64,000 bases of DNA from Pedobacter changchengzhani (GCF_004354365.1 NZ_SJCY01000013.1:1-64000); one strand, 5' to 3'. Shown: positions 17,582-27,176, numbered from the stretch's first letter. Made by a program: numbers and translations. Notes: generated by a model not told the origin, from the letters alone.

Positions 17582-18622
17582 TTACTCATCATCTTTTTGA
17601 GGTATGCGATCACTGATGTCAAGTTCATCGTAAGCATAATTAAGCTTTATAGATTTGTTTCCTCGTTGTAAACTTACTAACACTTTATCATTTTTTTCAT
17701 TTACATCGAACATCAACTTAATGTCAGACGAATTGGAAAGTGCATTTAAAGATCTGAAAGCAGCCAAAATTTCTTCAGCCTGAAAATAATATTCTACATA
17801 ATATTCCTTTAAGTCTGTACCCCAAGTTACACCTACACTTTGCGGTATATTTATTAACTGAGGGAAAGTATTCAATTTATTCTTTTCGAGTTTCCAGTTG
17901 TTTTGGTTGTAGGGATCTACCGAAAGCCCACGTAATTTTAGGTTTGCAGGAAAATGAGTTTGAATAGTGTAGGGATATCTTTCCATCACTAACGCGGTTT
18001 TAATTGCAACATTTGGTGGGTCTGTTTTGCCGATTGCACCGTTTGAATCTTCAAAAATCTCAATAGTTTTCTGTACTGATTTTGCTTTATATTTTCCAAT
18101 CTCGATATATTTTTGCAGGTCACTTATATAAACTGCAACTTCACCTTTTGGGCGCACTTCTGCAATAAAATTTAAGTCAATTTTGTTTGGATTTGCTCTC
18201 GCGTAAGTGAGATCATAAGCGTTGGTCGTTTTACGCAACTGTTCGGCAATTCTATTTATTTGGTTATAAGGTAGGTCGAAATTTCCTTCGTAGAATTTTT
18301 TCTCGGTATAAGAGTACCAACAAATATATAGTTGGTTGGGATAAAACTTATTTTCTACACCTTTTTCTGCAAAATTAATGTCTTCTCTTCCATTATTTAA
18401 AATTCGGGTTCTACTTATTGCGTATCCGTAGCTGTTTTTATCAAAGTTAAAGTTGCAATCGGCAACCTGCACAGTGTTGCCTTGCGTTGTGTAAACTCCG
18501 TGCGACCATTCAAAACGATCGCTACTGCGATAATTTATCACAGTATTTACGTTTGCGATGATAACAGCAATTAATATTATCCCAAGAATTAAGTTAATAA
18601 CGTGCGCTCTATTTTTAAACAT
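17582..18622 (-). CDS. DUF2931-like membrane-anchored protein
   Basis: This 346-residue protein has one N-terminal transmembrane segment (about 8-28), and the rest is predicted periplasmic. The segment YPNQLYICWYSYTEKKFYEG followed by DLPYNQI resembles the core of DUF2931, a family found mainly in Bacteroidota. No catalytic residues are evident. It is the last gene of a six-gene run on this strand, starting eight bases after the previous stop. Function is unknown. Confidence 0.6.
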   Translation of the reverse strand: MFKNRAHVINLILGIILIAVIIANVNTVINYRSSDRFEWSHGVYTTQGNTVQVADCNFNFDKNSYGYAISRTRILNNGREDINFAEKGVENKFYPNQLYICWYSYTEKKFYEGNFDLPYNQINRIAEQLRKTTNAYDLTYARANPNKIDLNFIAEVRPKGEVAVYISDLQKYIEIGKYKAKSVQKTIEIFEDSNGAIGKTDPPNVAIKTALVMERYPYTIQTHFPANLKLRGLSVDPYNQNNWKLEKNKLNTFPQLINIPQSVGVTWGTDLKEYYVEYYFQAEEILAAFRSLNALSNSSDIKLMFDVNEKNDKVLVSLQRGNKSIKLNYAYDELDISDRIPQKDDE

Positions 18623-18630
18623 TGGCTAAT

Positions 18631-18906
18631 TTAGTGTGAGAAGGCACCCCTCATGCCGTAGATGAAAAATGAAGCAACAATTGCTAAAACGAAAACGACA
18701 CTCCAAATAATCAGCAGTATAACGAAAACCTTTCTATAAGTTTTTTCGTCTCTAGCATAAAATACAATGAAGAGCAATAAAGCTTCAATTATGACAGGAA
18801 CTGCTAAAAGGTTATCGTTTAACCATTCATTTTCGGGATGGTTACAGTAAATAAAAATCCCGAATGCGATGCAAATCAGCAGGATGCAGGTTATGGCAAT
18901 TTTCAT
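18631..18906 (-). CDS. Small three-pass membrane protein
   Basis: This 91-residue protein has hydrophobic segments at about 4-20, 34-50 and 60-82, and a short tail. No family was recognised. Its start overlaps the stop of the previous gene by four bases (ATGA type), which indicates translational coupling within the LemA operon. Confidence 0.6.
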   Translation of the reverse strand: MKIAITCILLICIAFGIFIYCNHPENEWLNDNLLAVPVIIEALLLFIVFYARDEKTYRKVFVILLIIWSVVFVLAIVASFFIYGMRGAFSH

Positions 18907-19280
18907 AATTTTTGACTTTTATCAAAGCTGTAGAACCATTTCTTTATCATTGCATAATTTAAAAAAGTGAAAATATGAATGCCAATTAATATGCTAATCC
19001 AAATATAAATAAGTTTTACGCCAGATAGGTCGTTTGTCAAAAGTTTGAATAAAATGGTAGGCGGTACAGCAATTGCGGCACATATTAAAAGTGAGAGTAT
19101 TATTGGATTTAACAAGTTGCTGATTACAATTGTTAAACCTATTTTTCTCAATACAAATGAGATTAAGATTATCCCTAAAATGCCGAAAACAATTGTTGCA
19201 AAACCATAAATAAGCACTAAATCTGGGTTTTGGTTGATTTGGCTTTCGTAACCGAAAAATTGCTCAAAGTTGAACGCCAT
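18903..19280 (-). CDS. Small four-pass membrane protein
   Basis: This 125-residue protein has hydrophobic segments near 22-42, 50-75, 88-105 and about 108-118. No known family was recognised. Its start lies 17 bases inside the end of lemA, and its stop overlaps the next gene by four bases. Such tight packing suggests that the proteins are made together. Confidence 0.6.
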   Translation of the reverse strand: MAFNFEQFFGYESQINQNPDLVLIYGFATIVFGILGIILISFVLRKIGLTIVISNLLNPIILSLLICAAIAVPPTILFKLLTNDLSGVKLIYIWISILIGIHIFTFLNYAMIKKWFYSFDKSQKL

Positions 19281-19827
19281 TGTATGCCTTGTCTTCTGGT
19301 GAAACGATAAATAATGATTTAGATTTATAACCTAATATCTTCGAGAAAAGCACCGCTGGAAACTCCTGTATGCCGATGTTATAAAGATTTACGCTGTCGT
19401 TAAAAAATTCTCTTCGATCTGCAATTTTATCTTCCATTTGAGAAACTCTTTTCTGAAGTTCGAGGAAATTATTGTTTGATAAAAGCGCAGGATAGTTTTC
19501 GGAAACTGCAAAAAGCGATTTCATAGCGCTCGAGAATTCCATTGAGTTTTCTACTTTGTCATTAATCGATTTTGCGTTTAAAAAATCAGTTCTCAAATTG
19601 GTAAGTTTGGTTAACAAAGTTGTTTCATGTTCCATAAACTTACTGGCAATTTTAACCAATTCTGGAATTTCAGCCGCACGTTGCATCAATATCACATCAA
19701 TATTCATAAATGCCTTCTCCACATTATTTTTTAGCATTACTAGCTTATTGTATATACCGATAAAATAGCTTGAAAAAATCAGTATTAGCAACACGCCAAT
19801 AATTAATGCAATATTTTGTGCGCTCAT
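19264..19827 (-). CDS. lemA: LemA family protein
   Basis: This 187-residue protein has an N-terminal transmembrane segment (about 6-26) followed by a long helical domain. The region YNKLVMLKNNVEKAFMNIDV and the heptad-like RAAEIPELVKIASKFMEHE match the LemA signature, and the end contains FNDSVNLYN and the FP motif of EFPAVLF. LemA proteins are widespread, but their function is not established. It is preceded by a GIDE-domain gene, an association common in other bacteria. Confidence 0.9.
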   Translation of the reverse strand: MSAQNIALIIGVLLILIFSSYFIGIYNKLVMLKNNVEKAFMNIDVILMQRAAEIPELVKIASKFMEHETTLLTKLTNLRTDFLNAKSINDKVENSMEFSSAMKSLFAVSENYPALLSNNNFLELQKRVSQMEDKIADRREFFNDSVNLYNIGIQEFPAVLFSKILGYKSKSLFIVSPEDKAYNGVQL

Positions 19828-19832
19828 ATTCT

Positions 19833-20879
19833 TTAATTTAAAATGATGTAAATGATGGTTAAGGTAATGAAAAATAATGTGGTTAAAAACGAAATAAGTA
19901 AAGGTTGAAATTTATTTCGTAAGGCTACTTCTCGCGGAATGGCAACACCGAATACTTTCTGAGTGCTGTCTTTCTTAATTAGCGTTTCGCCATTGTTGGA
20001 GGTGGCGTTACCGATTAAGAATAAATAATCATCGTTTTTAAGATAGGTTTCTGAATAACGTTTTCTTCCAGATTGTACTTGTTTATCTATATTGGTGATG
20101 TAGTATTCCAATCCTTCACCTTCAACCATTACACTTCCGGTTTCGTCTTTAATTTTGAAGGTATTTGTTTTACATTCCGTAAAAATTGTTCGGTAGCTGG
20201 ATTTCCCATCTTTGTCGGTACTTTCTTCTTCAATTGTAAATAAATAACCAATACAGGGCTCTTTAAAGTGTGGCGAAATCAGCAATTCTAATGCAACTAA
20301 ATCGCCAATTAATTCTACCACACCCATTGCAACGGCATTGGCTTTTGAGGTAGGCAGTACTTCCTGCAATTTGTAAAAGTTACTTTTATTTGAAGGAAAG
20401 AATATTCTTTTAATAATTAAAATTATTGGAACAATTACAAATAAAAGCGCCCAAGTGCCTGAAAAGATGAGTAAAATAAAAAGCGCTAAAAATACTAAAG
20501 CCCCAATTGCGCCTAAAATTTTATTTAATGTTGTAGTTTTTGGTCGGTTGTATTTTTTATCTAATTTATCGTTTTCTTTATTAGTTTCTTTAACACTTTT
20601 AATGGACGAATAAATCATTCCACTAATCATCAACACAAGAATAGAAGCAAAAAAGAAGGCGATTGCAAGTAAGGCGTAACCAGGTTTATACAAAAAAGAC
20701 AAACCAACTATTACTGGGTTTATGGCGAAAAATATCCATTTCGGATGTAAATTGACATTGAATAATCCAGTAATAATTAAGGTATGGAAAATGGCTGCAC
20801 CACAGCCAAAAAACATCAGAAACACTAAAACAATGTAATCTATCTGCACACTATTAAAGAATTCAAAAAACTCATTCAT
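19833..20879 (-). CDS. GIDE-domain-like membrane protein
   Basis: This 348-residue protein has four or five N-terminal transmembrane segments up to about residue 168. A soluble domain follows (about 180-320), then a C-terminal transmembrane helix (about 326-347). The soluble part, with KEPCIGYLFTIEEE, a conserved LKNDDYLFLIGNA and a terminal IPREVALRNKF, resembles the GIDE domain of eukaryotic MUL1-type E3 ligases and bacterial relatives, which lack the RING finger. Bacterial members usually accompany LemA. It ends six bases before lemA. Biological role unknown. Confidence 0.65.
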   Translation of the reverse strand: MNEFFEFFNSVQIDYIVLVFLMFFGCGAAIFHTLIITGLFNVNLHPKWIFFAINPVIVGLSFLYKPGYALLAIAFFFASILVLMISGMIYSSIKSVKETNKENDKLDKKYNRPKTTTLNKILGAIGALVFLALFILLIFSGTWALLFVIVPIILIIKRIFFPSNKSNFYKLQEVLPTSKANAVAMGVVELIGDLVALELLISPHFKEPCIGYLFTIEEESTDKDGKSSYRTIFTECKTNTFKIKDETGSVMVEGEGLEYYITNIDKQVQSGRKRYSETYLKNDDYLFLIGNATSNNGETLIKKDSTQKVFGVAIPREVALRNKFQPLLISFLTTLFFITLTIIYIILN

Positions 20880-20893
20880 ATATTATGTTTTCT

Positions 20894-21700
20894 TTAAGAA
20901 CGGAAAATTATCTCAATTTCTGGAGAAAGCATCTTTCTAATTTTAGCCCTTTGTTGATCGGAAATTGGATTGTTAGATAGTTTTATAGTATTTAAAGCAT
21001 TCATTTTTCTAACTTCTAAAGGCAACTCAGTTAGGTTATTATTGTTCAAATCTAAAAATTTTAAGTTATTAAATTTTAAAATATCTATTGGAAACCGTTC
21101 TAAATTTTGGTTTGAGAGATTCAAAATATAAACTAGCTCTGGTGTTTTATTCGCTGTTTTTAGGTTTTTGAATTCTTTCATTTCATCAACACTCGGCGTT
21201 TTATTTTTCATCATAATGCCCAAACTTGCTAAAACTATCACTGCGAGAAAAAATATACATAAAAATACGGCCCAAACTGGTGCGTCATCTTTCTCGTGAG
21301 TGAACAATCTCAAATATACAAAGTAAGCCATTCCGCCTACTAAAATTAAAAATAAACTTCCAAAAATAGCAGATAGAATAATCTTGCCTATACTCCATAG
21401 CAATTTGGTATTTTTGCTTACTACGATGTAAAAAGCCGTTGAGAAAATGATCAACCATATTGCACCAATTGCCATTTTTATAGTAGCATTACCATCCTCA
21501 AAGTATTGAAAACTGATCATTACCGGAAACAAGAGTACAAAGCTGATTACTAAAGCTACTATACCTATTGATAAACAACCAGGTTTGCTTTCAGGGTCTT
21601 TCTTTAGCCATTTAAACGCTAAAAAAATTGAAAATGCAATCGTTCCAGCAAATAAATATCCGGCAGGTGTTACTGTAGATAGAAGAATGGCTAATTGCAT
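20894..21700 (-). CDS. Membrane protein with C-terminal leucine-rich repeats
   Basis: This 268-residue protein has about five transmembrane segments in its first 165 residues. After a charged linker come three leucine-rich repeats at about 190-258: VYILNLSNQNLERFPIDIL, LKFLDLNNNNLTELPLEVR and LNTIKLSNNPI. They would lie on the cytoplasmic side if the number of segments is odd. LRRs mediate protein binding. It is the first gene of the LemA operon, starting only 60 bases from the stop of the next gene upstream, so the operon promoter must be short or lie inside that gene. Confidence 0.65.
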   Translation of the reverse strand: MQLAILLSTVTPAGYLFAGTIAFSIFLAFKWLKKDPESKPGCLSIGIVALVISFVLLFPVMISFQYFEDGNATIKMAIGAIWLIIFSTAFYIVVSKNTKLLWSIGKIILSAIFGSLFLILVGGMAYFVYLRLFTHEKDDAPVWAVFLCIFFLAVIVLASLGIMMKNKTPSVDEMKEFKNLKTANKTPELVYILNLSNQNLERFPIDILKFNNLKFLDLNNNNLTELPLEVRKMNALNTIKLSNNPISDQQRAKIRKMLSPEIEIIFRS

Positions 21701-21760
21701 AAGTTGTTATTTACGTTGATTAAAAAAAATTGATAATGTTGATTTGAAATAGTCGGTTTT

Positions 21761-22888
21761 TTATTTATAAAAGAAACTGCTGTAGTTTTTTCTATTAATG
21801 ATATGTGTTTGCTTAACAATATAATTATCTAAAAAAGTGGAAGGAAATTTTACTTTTTTATTTTCGTTCCATTTTATTTCAATAGCATTTAAATCGCCAT
21901 CAACTTCTTCAATTAAATCAATTTCCTGTTGTTGAAAGCTTCGCCAAAAATAATATTTTGCAAACTTTCTGTCGTTATTGCTCGCTTTTATATATTCTGA
22001 TATAATGTAATTTTCAAAAAGTTGACCTGTATCCTGTCTTAAATTTAGTGTGCTAAAATTCTGAATTATTGCATTTCGCATACCTGTATCGTAAAAATAA
22101 ATTTTCTTGCTTTTTTTAATCTCGTTACGCACGTTTCTACTGTAAGCGCTCAATCTAAAAACAACAAAACACTGTTCGAGTAAATCAATATAGCGCTCAA
22201 CAGTTTGCTTATCAGCTCCAATAATTTGTCCCAATTCTTGGTACGAAATTTCATTTCCAATTTGTAATGCCAAAGCCTGTACTAGTTTTTCTAACTGTAA
22301 AGGTTTGCGTATGCCCGTTAGCGATAATATATCCTTAAATAAATAGCTGTCGCTTAAGTTTAACAATAGTTCTTTTTCTTCTCCAGGATAATTAATGGCA
22401 TCAGGATATGTTCCATAAATTAATCTTTTTTCTAAAGCCTGCTCTTCGGCAAGTAGGTTGGTGTGCTGTACCATTTCACTAATAGAAAATGGGTAAAGGT
22501 TGTATTCAAATTTTCTGCCAGTTAAAGGTTCTTTTATGCCTATTGCTAAATCTAAAGTAGATGATCCTGTAACCAACAGTTGTACGTTGGGCATGTTATC
22601 AACAATTAGCTTTAAAGTTAAGCCAATATTTTTTACACGTTGGGCTTCATCAATAAGTATAATTTTATTATTGCCGATTATAGATTTCAAACGTTCAGTA
22701 CCAGCATTTTCTAAGGTGGCGCGTACTTCAGCTTCGTCGCAATTTAACGAAAGGTATGGCAACTCAGTTTTTTTAATTAGTTGCTTTAACAGTGTTGATT
22801 TCCCCACTTGTCTCGCACCCGTAACAACAACTGCTTTGCCTTTAAAAAATTTTGATTCTATATGAGATTGTATCGTTCTAGTAATCAT
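21761..22888 (-). CDS. AAA-type ATPase with DUF4143 domain
   Basis: This 375-residue protein has Walker A GARQVGKST at 24-32, Walker B IILIDEAQ near 75-82, a sensor motif LLVTGSSTLDL near 104 and FEYNLYPFSISEM. The C-terminal half is a DUF4143 region with FYDTGMRNAIIQNF and a PD-(D/E)xK-like ending EIDLIEEVDGDLNAIEIKWN. Such ATPases are common and often horizontally acquired. Their role is unclear, though some resemble toxin-antitoxin or defence genes. The A/T-rich upstream region contains inverted repeats that could be an operator. Confidence 0.85.
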   Translation of the reverse strand: MITRTIQSHIESKFFKGKAVVVTGARQVGKSTLLKQLIKKTELPYLSLNCDEAEVRATLENAGTERLKSIIGNNKIILIDEAQRVKNIGLTLKLIVDNMPNVQLLVTGSSTLDLAIGIKEPLTGRKFEYNLYPFSISEMVQHTNLLAEEQALEKRLIYGTYPDAINYPGEEKELLLNLSDSYLFKDILSLTGIRKPLQLEKLVQALALQIGNEISYQELGQIIGADKQTVERYIDLLEQCFVVFRLSAYSRNVRNEIKKSKKIYFYDTGMRNAIIQNFSTLNLRQDTGQLFENYIISEYIKASNNDRKFAKYYFWRSFQQQEIDLIEEVDGDLNAIEIKWNENKKVKFPSTFLDNYIVKQTHIINRKNYSSFFYK

Positions 22889-22929
22889 TTTATATTTTTT
22901 CGAAAAATAAAATTAATATATTTTTATTG

Positions 22930-22993
22930 AAATCTCTAATCTATATGTAATATGTAGATTATAATCTCTAAATTATATATAAATTAGAGATTA
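22930..22993. promoter_or_regulatory. A/T-rich inverted repeats upstream of the DUF4143 ATPase
   Basis: AATCTCTAATCTATAT and AATCTCTAAATTATAT lie in tandem, and the second continues into TATAAATTAGAGATT, making an imperfect palindrome at 22962-22993. The block is 40-105 bases before the ATPase start, where an operator would be expected. Confidence 0.4.
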
Positions 22994-23031
22994 TGTTCTC
23001 AAAATTATATATAATTTGAATATTAGCGCAC

Positions 23032-23062
23032 AAAAAAAGTGATGCGGAAAACACATCACTTT
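23032..23062 (-). terminator. Terminator of asd
   Basis: The stem AAAGTGATG/CATCACTTT with a nine-base loop lies about 50 bases beyond the asd stop. It is followed on the minus strand by a run of seven T. Confidence 0.85.
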
Positions 23063-23109
23063 CAGAGGTACAATTACTTATTACGTGAAATTTATCACTT
23101 AGAATTTCT

Positions 23110-24099
23110 TTAAACCAATTCTTTTTGAATCAAATATTCTGCAATTTGTACCGCATTTGTAGCAGCGCCTTTACGCAAGTTATCAGCAACAATCCAAAGG
23201 TTTAAAGCTTTAGGTGCAGAATCATCTCTACGAATCCGACCTACAAAAACCTCATCTTTTTGATGCGCATCTTTTGGCATTGGATATTTTAAGTTAGCTA
23301 CATCATCAACAACGATAATGCCGGGTGCTTTTTCCAAAATACTGCGAACTTCTGCTAAATCGAAATCATTTTCAAATTCGATATTAACTGATTCTGAGTG
23401 ACCGCCCATAACCGGGATACGAACTGTAGTGGCTGTAACTTTAATATTGTCATCGCTCATGATTTTGTTCGTTTCCTTAATCATTTTAATTTCTTCTTTT
23501 GTATAGCCACTTTCGGTAAAAGAATCAATATGAGGAATAACGTTTAAATCAATTTCATAAGGGTAAGCTTTTGGTCCATCAATACCTTTACGCTCATTCA
23601 TCATTTGTTCAACAGCTTTTACGCCTGTACCCGTAACGGATTGGTAAGTAGAAACAACCACCCGTTTAATTTTATATTTATCGTGCAACGGCTTTAAAAC
23701 CACAACCATTTGTATGGTAGAACAGTTCGGGTTCGCAATAATTTTATTTTCGATAGATAGCTCATGCGCATTTACCTCCGGAACAATTAACTTAATACTC
23801 GGATCCATTCTCCATGCAGAAGAATTATCGATAACGGTAGTTCCAGCCTCTTTAAAACGAGGAGCATGCTCCAATGAAGTATTGCCACCTGCAGAAAACA
23901 GGGCGATATCAGGTTTCATTGAAATGGCAGTATCCATGCTAACAATTGGAAACTTCTTACCCTTAAAAGTAATTTCCTTACCAACACTTTTTTCTGATGC
24001 TACGGGAATCAATTCAGTTAAAGGGAAATTTCTTTCCTCCAATACTTTTAACATTACGGTGCCAACTAATCCTGTTGCACCTACAACTGCTACTTTCAT
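23110..24099 (-). CDS. asd: Aspartate-semialdehyde dehydrogenase
   Basis: This NADP-dependent enzyme of 329 residues reduces aspartyl phosphate to aspartate semialdehyde, the branch point to lysine, threonine, methionine and diaminopimelate. The nucleotide motif GATGLVG is at 7-13, the catalytic Cys126 lies in ANPNCSTIQ, and the catalytic His lies in MGGHSES. It has a short intergenic region before the divergent lamin-tail gene. Length and motifs are normal. Confidence 0.97.
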   Translation of the reverse strand: MKVAVVGATGLVGTVMLKVLEERNFPLTELIPVASEKSVGKEITFKGKKFPIVSMDTAISMKPDIALFSAGGNTSLEHAPRFKEAGTTVIDNSSAWRMDPSIKLIVPEVNAHELSIENKIIANPNCSTIQMVVVLKPLHDKYKIKRVVVSTYQSVTGTGVKAVEQMMNERKGIDGPKAYPYEIDLNVIPHIDSFTESGYTKEEIKMIKETNKIMSDDNIKVTATTVRIPVMGGHSESVNIEFENDFDLAEVRSILEKAPGIIVVDDVANLKYPMPKDAHQKDEVFVGRIRRDDSAPKALNLWIVADNLRKGAATNAVQIAEYLIQKELV

Positions 24100-24148
24100 T
24101 TTAGATTTTAATTATTATATTTATTAAACATTTGATATAAGTCCAAAT

Positions 24149-26755
24149 ATGCTAAAAATAACGCTTATATCCCTATTGTTATTCTCTAAAATCGCATTTT
24201 CTCAGGTTACTGATCATTTTAGTGACGGTAATTTTACGCAAAACCCTGTTTGGCAGGGTGATGTAGGCTATTTTATAATTAATGCACAAAAGCAATTACA
24301 ATCTAACGGTCAGCAGATTGCATCGCAAAATTTTGCCCTTTCTACTGCAAATGAATATGCTTTAAATGCCCATTGGGAATTTTTTGTTCAATTAAATTTC
24401 GATCCGACAACTACCAATTTTGTTAGGATTTATTTAATTTCAGATCAAGCTGATTTAAAAGGAAATTTAAATGGATATTTTATTCAAATTGGAGAAACAG
24501 GTTCTACCGATGGCTATAATTTATATCGCCAAAAAGGTACTTCGATTACAAAAATAATAAGCGGTGCTCAAAAAAGCCGACTAACTGCAAATGTTTTATC
24601 TGCAAAAATTAGCGTTAATAGAGATGCTGATGGGAAGTGGGAATTGTTTACAGATGTGGCTGGCGGAAGTAATTTTATTTCAGAAGGAACGGTTTTAGAT
24701 AAAACCTTTATAAGTTCTTCATTTATGGGTGTTTATTGTAAATATGCAACAGCATCGAGATACAATCAATATATTTTCGATGATTTTGTGGTTGATGAAT
24801 TGGTTGCTGATGTAACGCCACCAACTTTAAAAAGTATTGCTATATTCGATGCTAAGACTATTGATCTAAATTTCTCAGAACCATTGGATCCAACATCAGC
24901 TTTGCTTATTAGTAACTATAGTCTTTCAAATGGTTATGGAAATCCTGTATCTGTTTCCGCAACATCAACTTCTAACACTTATCGTTTAAGCTTTACTAAT
25001 GATTTAGCCACTAGCGATTATACAATAACAGTAAATAATGTAAAGGATAAAAAGGGCAATGAAATACTAAACGATTCTAAACTCAGTTTCTTTTATATAA
25101 AGTCGTATTCGCCAAAATACGGAGATTTGGTTATCAACGAAATTTTCGCAAATCCGACCGGAAGTCTTTCGCTACCGCAAAAAGAATTTATTGAAGTTTG
25201 GAACACGACAGATGAATATATATTAACGAAAGATTTAAAATATTCAGATCAAACATCTACATACACCTTTACTACGGATACCATAAAACCCAAACAGTTT
25301 GTTGTTTTATGTGCAAAAGCAGATACTGCTTTATTTAAAACTTATGGAAAAACGATAGGGTTATCACCTTGGCCAAGCCTTAATAATGATAAAGATATTT
25401 TGACGCTAAAAAATGCAAATGGTGAGGTGGTTGATCGAGTTGCTTACTATGACACTTGGTATAAAGATGCGGTAAAAAAGAGCGGCGGTTTTTCGTTAGA
25501 ATTGATAGATCCTAAGAATGTTTGTACAGGAATACAGAACTGGATAGGCAGTAACGATGCAAGTGGCGGAACACCCGGGAAAATTAATTCTGTTTATCGA
25601 GACCAATTAAGTGCAGAAATTCCGAAAATTTTTAATGTTTTAATCATCGATAGTGTAACCATTCAAGTTAATTTTTCAAAACCTGTAGATAGTCTTTCAG
25701 CATCATTACCTTCAAATTATTTAATTAATAATGGGGTAGGAGAAGCCAAATCGGCGGTTGTGAGCTCACCATTATTCGTTAGTGTGCTTTTAAAGTTTGC
25801 AGAGGTTACAAAGGGTATTCAAAATACATTAACCGTAAAAAATGTAACTGATTGTGCAGGAAACTTAATTGATCCGCTAAATAATACCGCTACACTTTTT
25901 ATGGCAAAAAAGCCACTGAAGAATGAAATTCTAATCAGCGAAGTATTATTTAATCCGAAAGGCAATGGCGTAGATTTTGTTGAAATTTTTAACAATTCAG
26001 ACCATGAATTGGATTTGAAGGATTTACAATTGGCAAATGCCGATGTAAGCGGAAACCCTGCGAGTGTTAAGGATATCTCTGCAAATAGCCTGTATATTTT
26101 ACCTGGCAGTTATTGGGTGCTAAGTACAAACAGTTCAAATGTAAAAGCAAATTATTATGTAGAAAATCCCAATAATTTCGTTCCATTAACCAGCTTTCCG
26201 AGTTTTAACAATGATAAAGGTAGCGCTATAATTTTAACCAATAACCAAATTTTAGATAGGTTTAATTATACCGAAAAAATGCATAATGTTTTACTTCAAA
26301 ATCCTGATGGAGTTTCTTTAGAACGGGTATCTTTTACAAAAGGAAGCAACGAAATCGGCAATTTTAAATCTGCTGCATCTTCGGTAGGTTTTGCCACGCC
26401 AACCTATAAAAATTCACAACAATTAATTGGTAATGAAACTTATGTTAAATTAGTTTCTAAAACTTTTTCTCCTGATGGCGATGGTTTTGAGGATTTACTT
26501 TATTTGGATTATAAGCTCGAAGAAAACTCAAATTTAGCCACTGTAAATATTTTTACAGATAGGGGAAAGTTGGTTAAGAAACTACTTAAAAACCAAACAA
26601 TTGCAACGTCTGGGCAATTAATTTGGGATGGTTTAAACGATGCAGGAGGTAGGTGTAGCGTTGGGATTTATGTATTGGTTTTTGAGTCATTTGATTTAAA
26701 TGGAAACATCAACAAGTTTAAAAATACATTTGTACTGGCCACTAAATTAAATTGA
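24149..26755 (+). CDS. Secreted lamin-tail domain protein, probably surface exposed
   Basis: This protein of 868 residues starts with a signal peptide (about 1-18, MLKITLISLLLFSKIAFSQ). The N-terminal 200 residues resemble a lectin- or laminin-G-like sandwich. Two lamin-tail domains begin at YGDLVINEIFANP (about 325) and NEILISEVLFNP (about 592). Each is preceded by an Ig-like module containing NFSEPLD or NFSKPVD, typical of Bacterial Ig-like 5 domains. The C-terminus (about 770-868) has SPDGDGFEDLLYLDY and LIWDGLNDAGGRCSVGIYV, a FlgD/CHU_C-like ending linked to type IX secretion of gliding-type proteins. No enzymatic motif was found. It probably acts in adhesion. Confidence 0.8.
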   Translation: MLKITLISLLLFSKIAFSQVTDHFSDGNFTQNPVWQGDVGYFIINAQKQLQSNGQQIASQNFALSTANEYALNAHWEFFVQLNFDPTTTNFVRIYLISDQADLKGNLNGYFIQIGETGSTDGYNLYRQKGTSITKIISGAQKSRLTANVLSAKISVNRDADGKWELFTDVAGGSNFISEGTVLDKTFISSSFMGVYCKYATASRYNQYIFDDFVVDELVADVTPPTLKSIAIFDAKTIDLNFSEPLDPTSALLISNYSLSNGYGNPVSVSATSTSNTYRLSFTNDLATSDYTITVNNVKDKKGNEILNDSKLSFFYIKSYSPKYGDLVINEIFANPTGSLSLPQKEFIEVWNTTDEYILTKDLKYSDQTSTYTFTTDTIKPKQFVVLCAKADTALFKTYGKTIGLSPWPSLNNDKDILTLKNANGEVVDRVAYYDTWYKDAVKKSGGFSLELIDPKNVCTGIQNWIGSNDASGGTPGKINSVYRDQLSAEIPKIFNVLIIDSVTIQVNFSKPVDSLSASLPSNYLINNGVGEAKSAVVSSPLFVSVLLKFAEVTKGIQNTLTVKNVTDCAGNLIDPLNNTATLFMAKKPLKNEILISEVLFNPKGNGVDFVEIFNNSDHELDLKDLQLANADVSGNPASVKDISANSLYILPGSYWVLSTNSSNVKANYYVENPNNFVPLTSFPSFNNDKGSAIILTNNQILDRFNYTEKMHNVLLQNPDGVSLERVSFTKGSNEIGNFKSAASSVGFATPTYKNSQQLIGNETYVKLVSKTFSPDGDGFEDLLYLDYKLEENSNLATVNIFTDRGKLVKKLLKNQTIATSGQLIWDGLNDAGGRCSVGIYVLVFESFDLNGNINKFKNTFVLATKLN

Positions 26756-26795
26756 TTGTAAAATTAAAACCGGCGGTAATGATCTAAAAAAAAGC

Positions 26796-27176
26796 TTAAT
26801 CATTCTTCACTGCTAAAATATATTTAACCATTTTTTTAGCGTCCTCTTTTTTTATCGTTGTATGTGGCGCCATGGGTACAGTGCCCCAAACTCCATTTCC
26901 TCCTTTTATAATTTTAGTTGTAAGGTTGTTAATGTTCTTTTCTGTTGGTTTATATTTTTGAGCAATTTCAAGATATGCAGGTCCAATCATTGTTTCCAAT
27001 TTTGTGTGGCAACTACTACAATCAGATTTATCTATTAATTTTTCGCCAGAAGTTGTTTGTAAAATATCATGAACAAAATTTTTTGCAACAACTTTGTTTT
27101 TGATTTCGGAATCTGCATTTTTAAAAGATGCCATTAATAAAACTATTGCAGTTAATAAAAATATCGCCTTTTTCAT
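26796..27176 (-). CDS. Secreted monoheme cytochrome c
   Basis: This 126-residue protein has a signal peptide (about 1-17). One heme-binding CSSCH lies at 53-57 in a KLIDKSDCSSCHTKL context. The likely axial methionine is in GTVPMAPHT. Together they define a class I cytochrome c of the cytochrome c551/c552 type. It would carry electrons in the periplasm. It converges with the lamin-tail gene and has no redox enzyme next to it, so its partner is unknown. Confidence 0.88.
   Translation of the reverse strand: MKKAIFLLTAIVLLMASFKNADSEIKNKVVAKNFVHDILQTTSGEKLIDKSDCSSCHTKLETMIGPAYLEIAQKYKPTEKNINNLTTKIIKGGNGVWGTVPMAPHTTIKKEDAKKMVKYILAVKND

Noticed and set aside
21761..22888. A toxin-antitoxin pair around the DUF4143 ATPase
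   Set aside because: No small partner gene lies next to it on either side. The upstream gene is the LRR operon on the same strand and downstream is asd.
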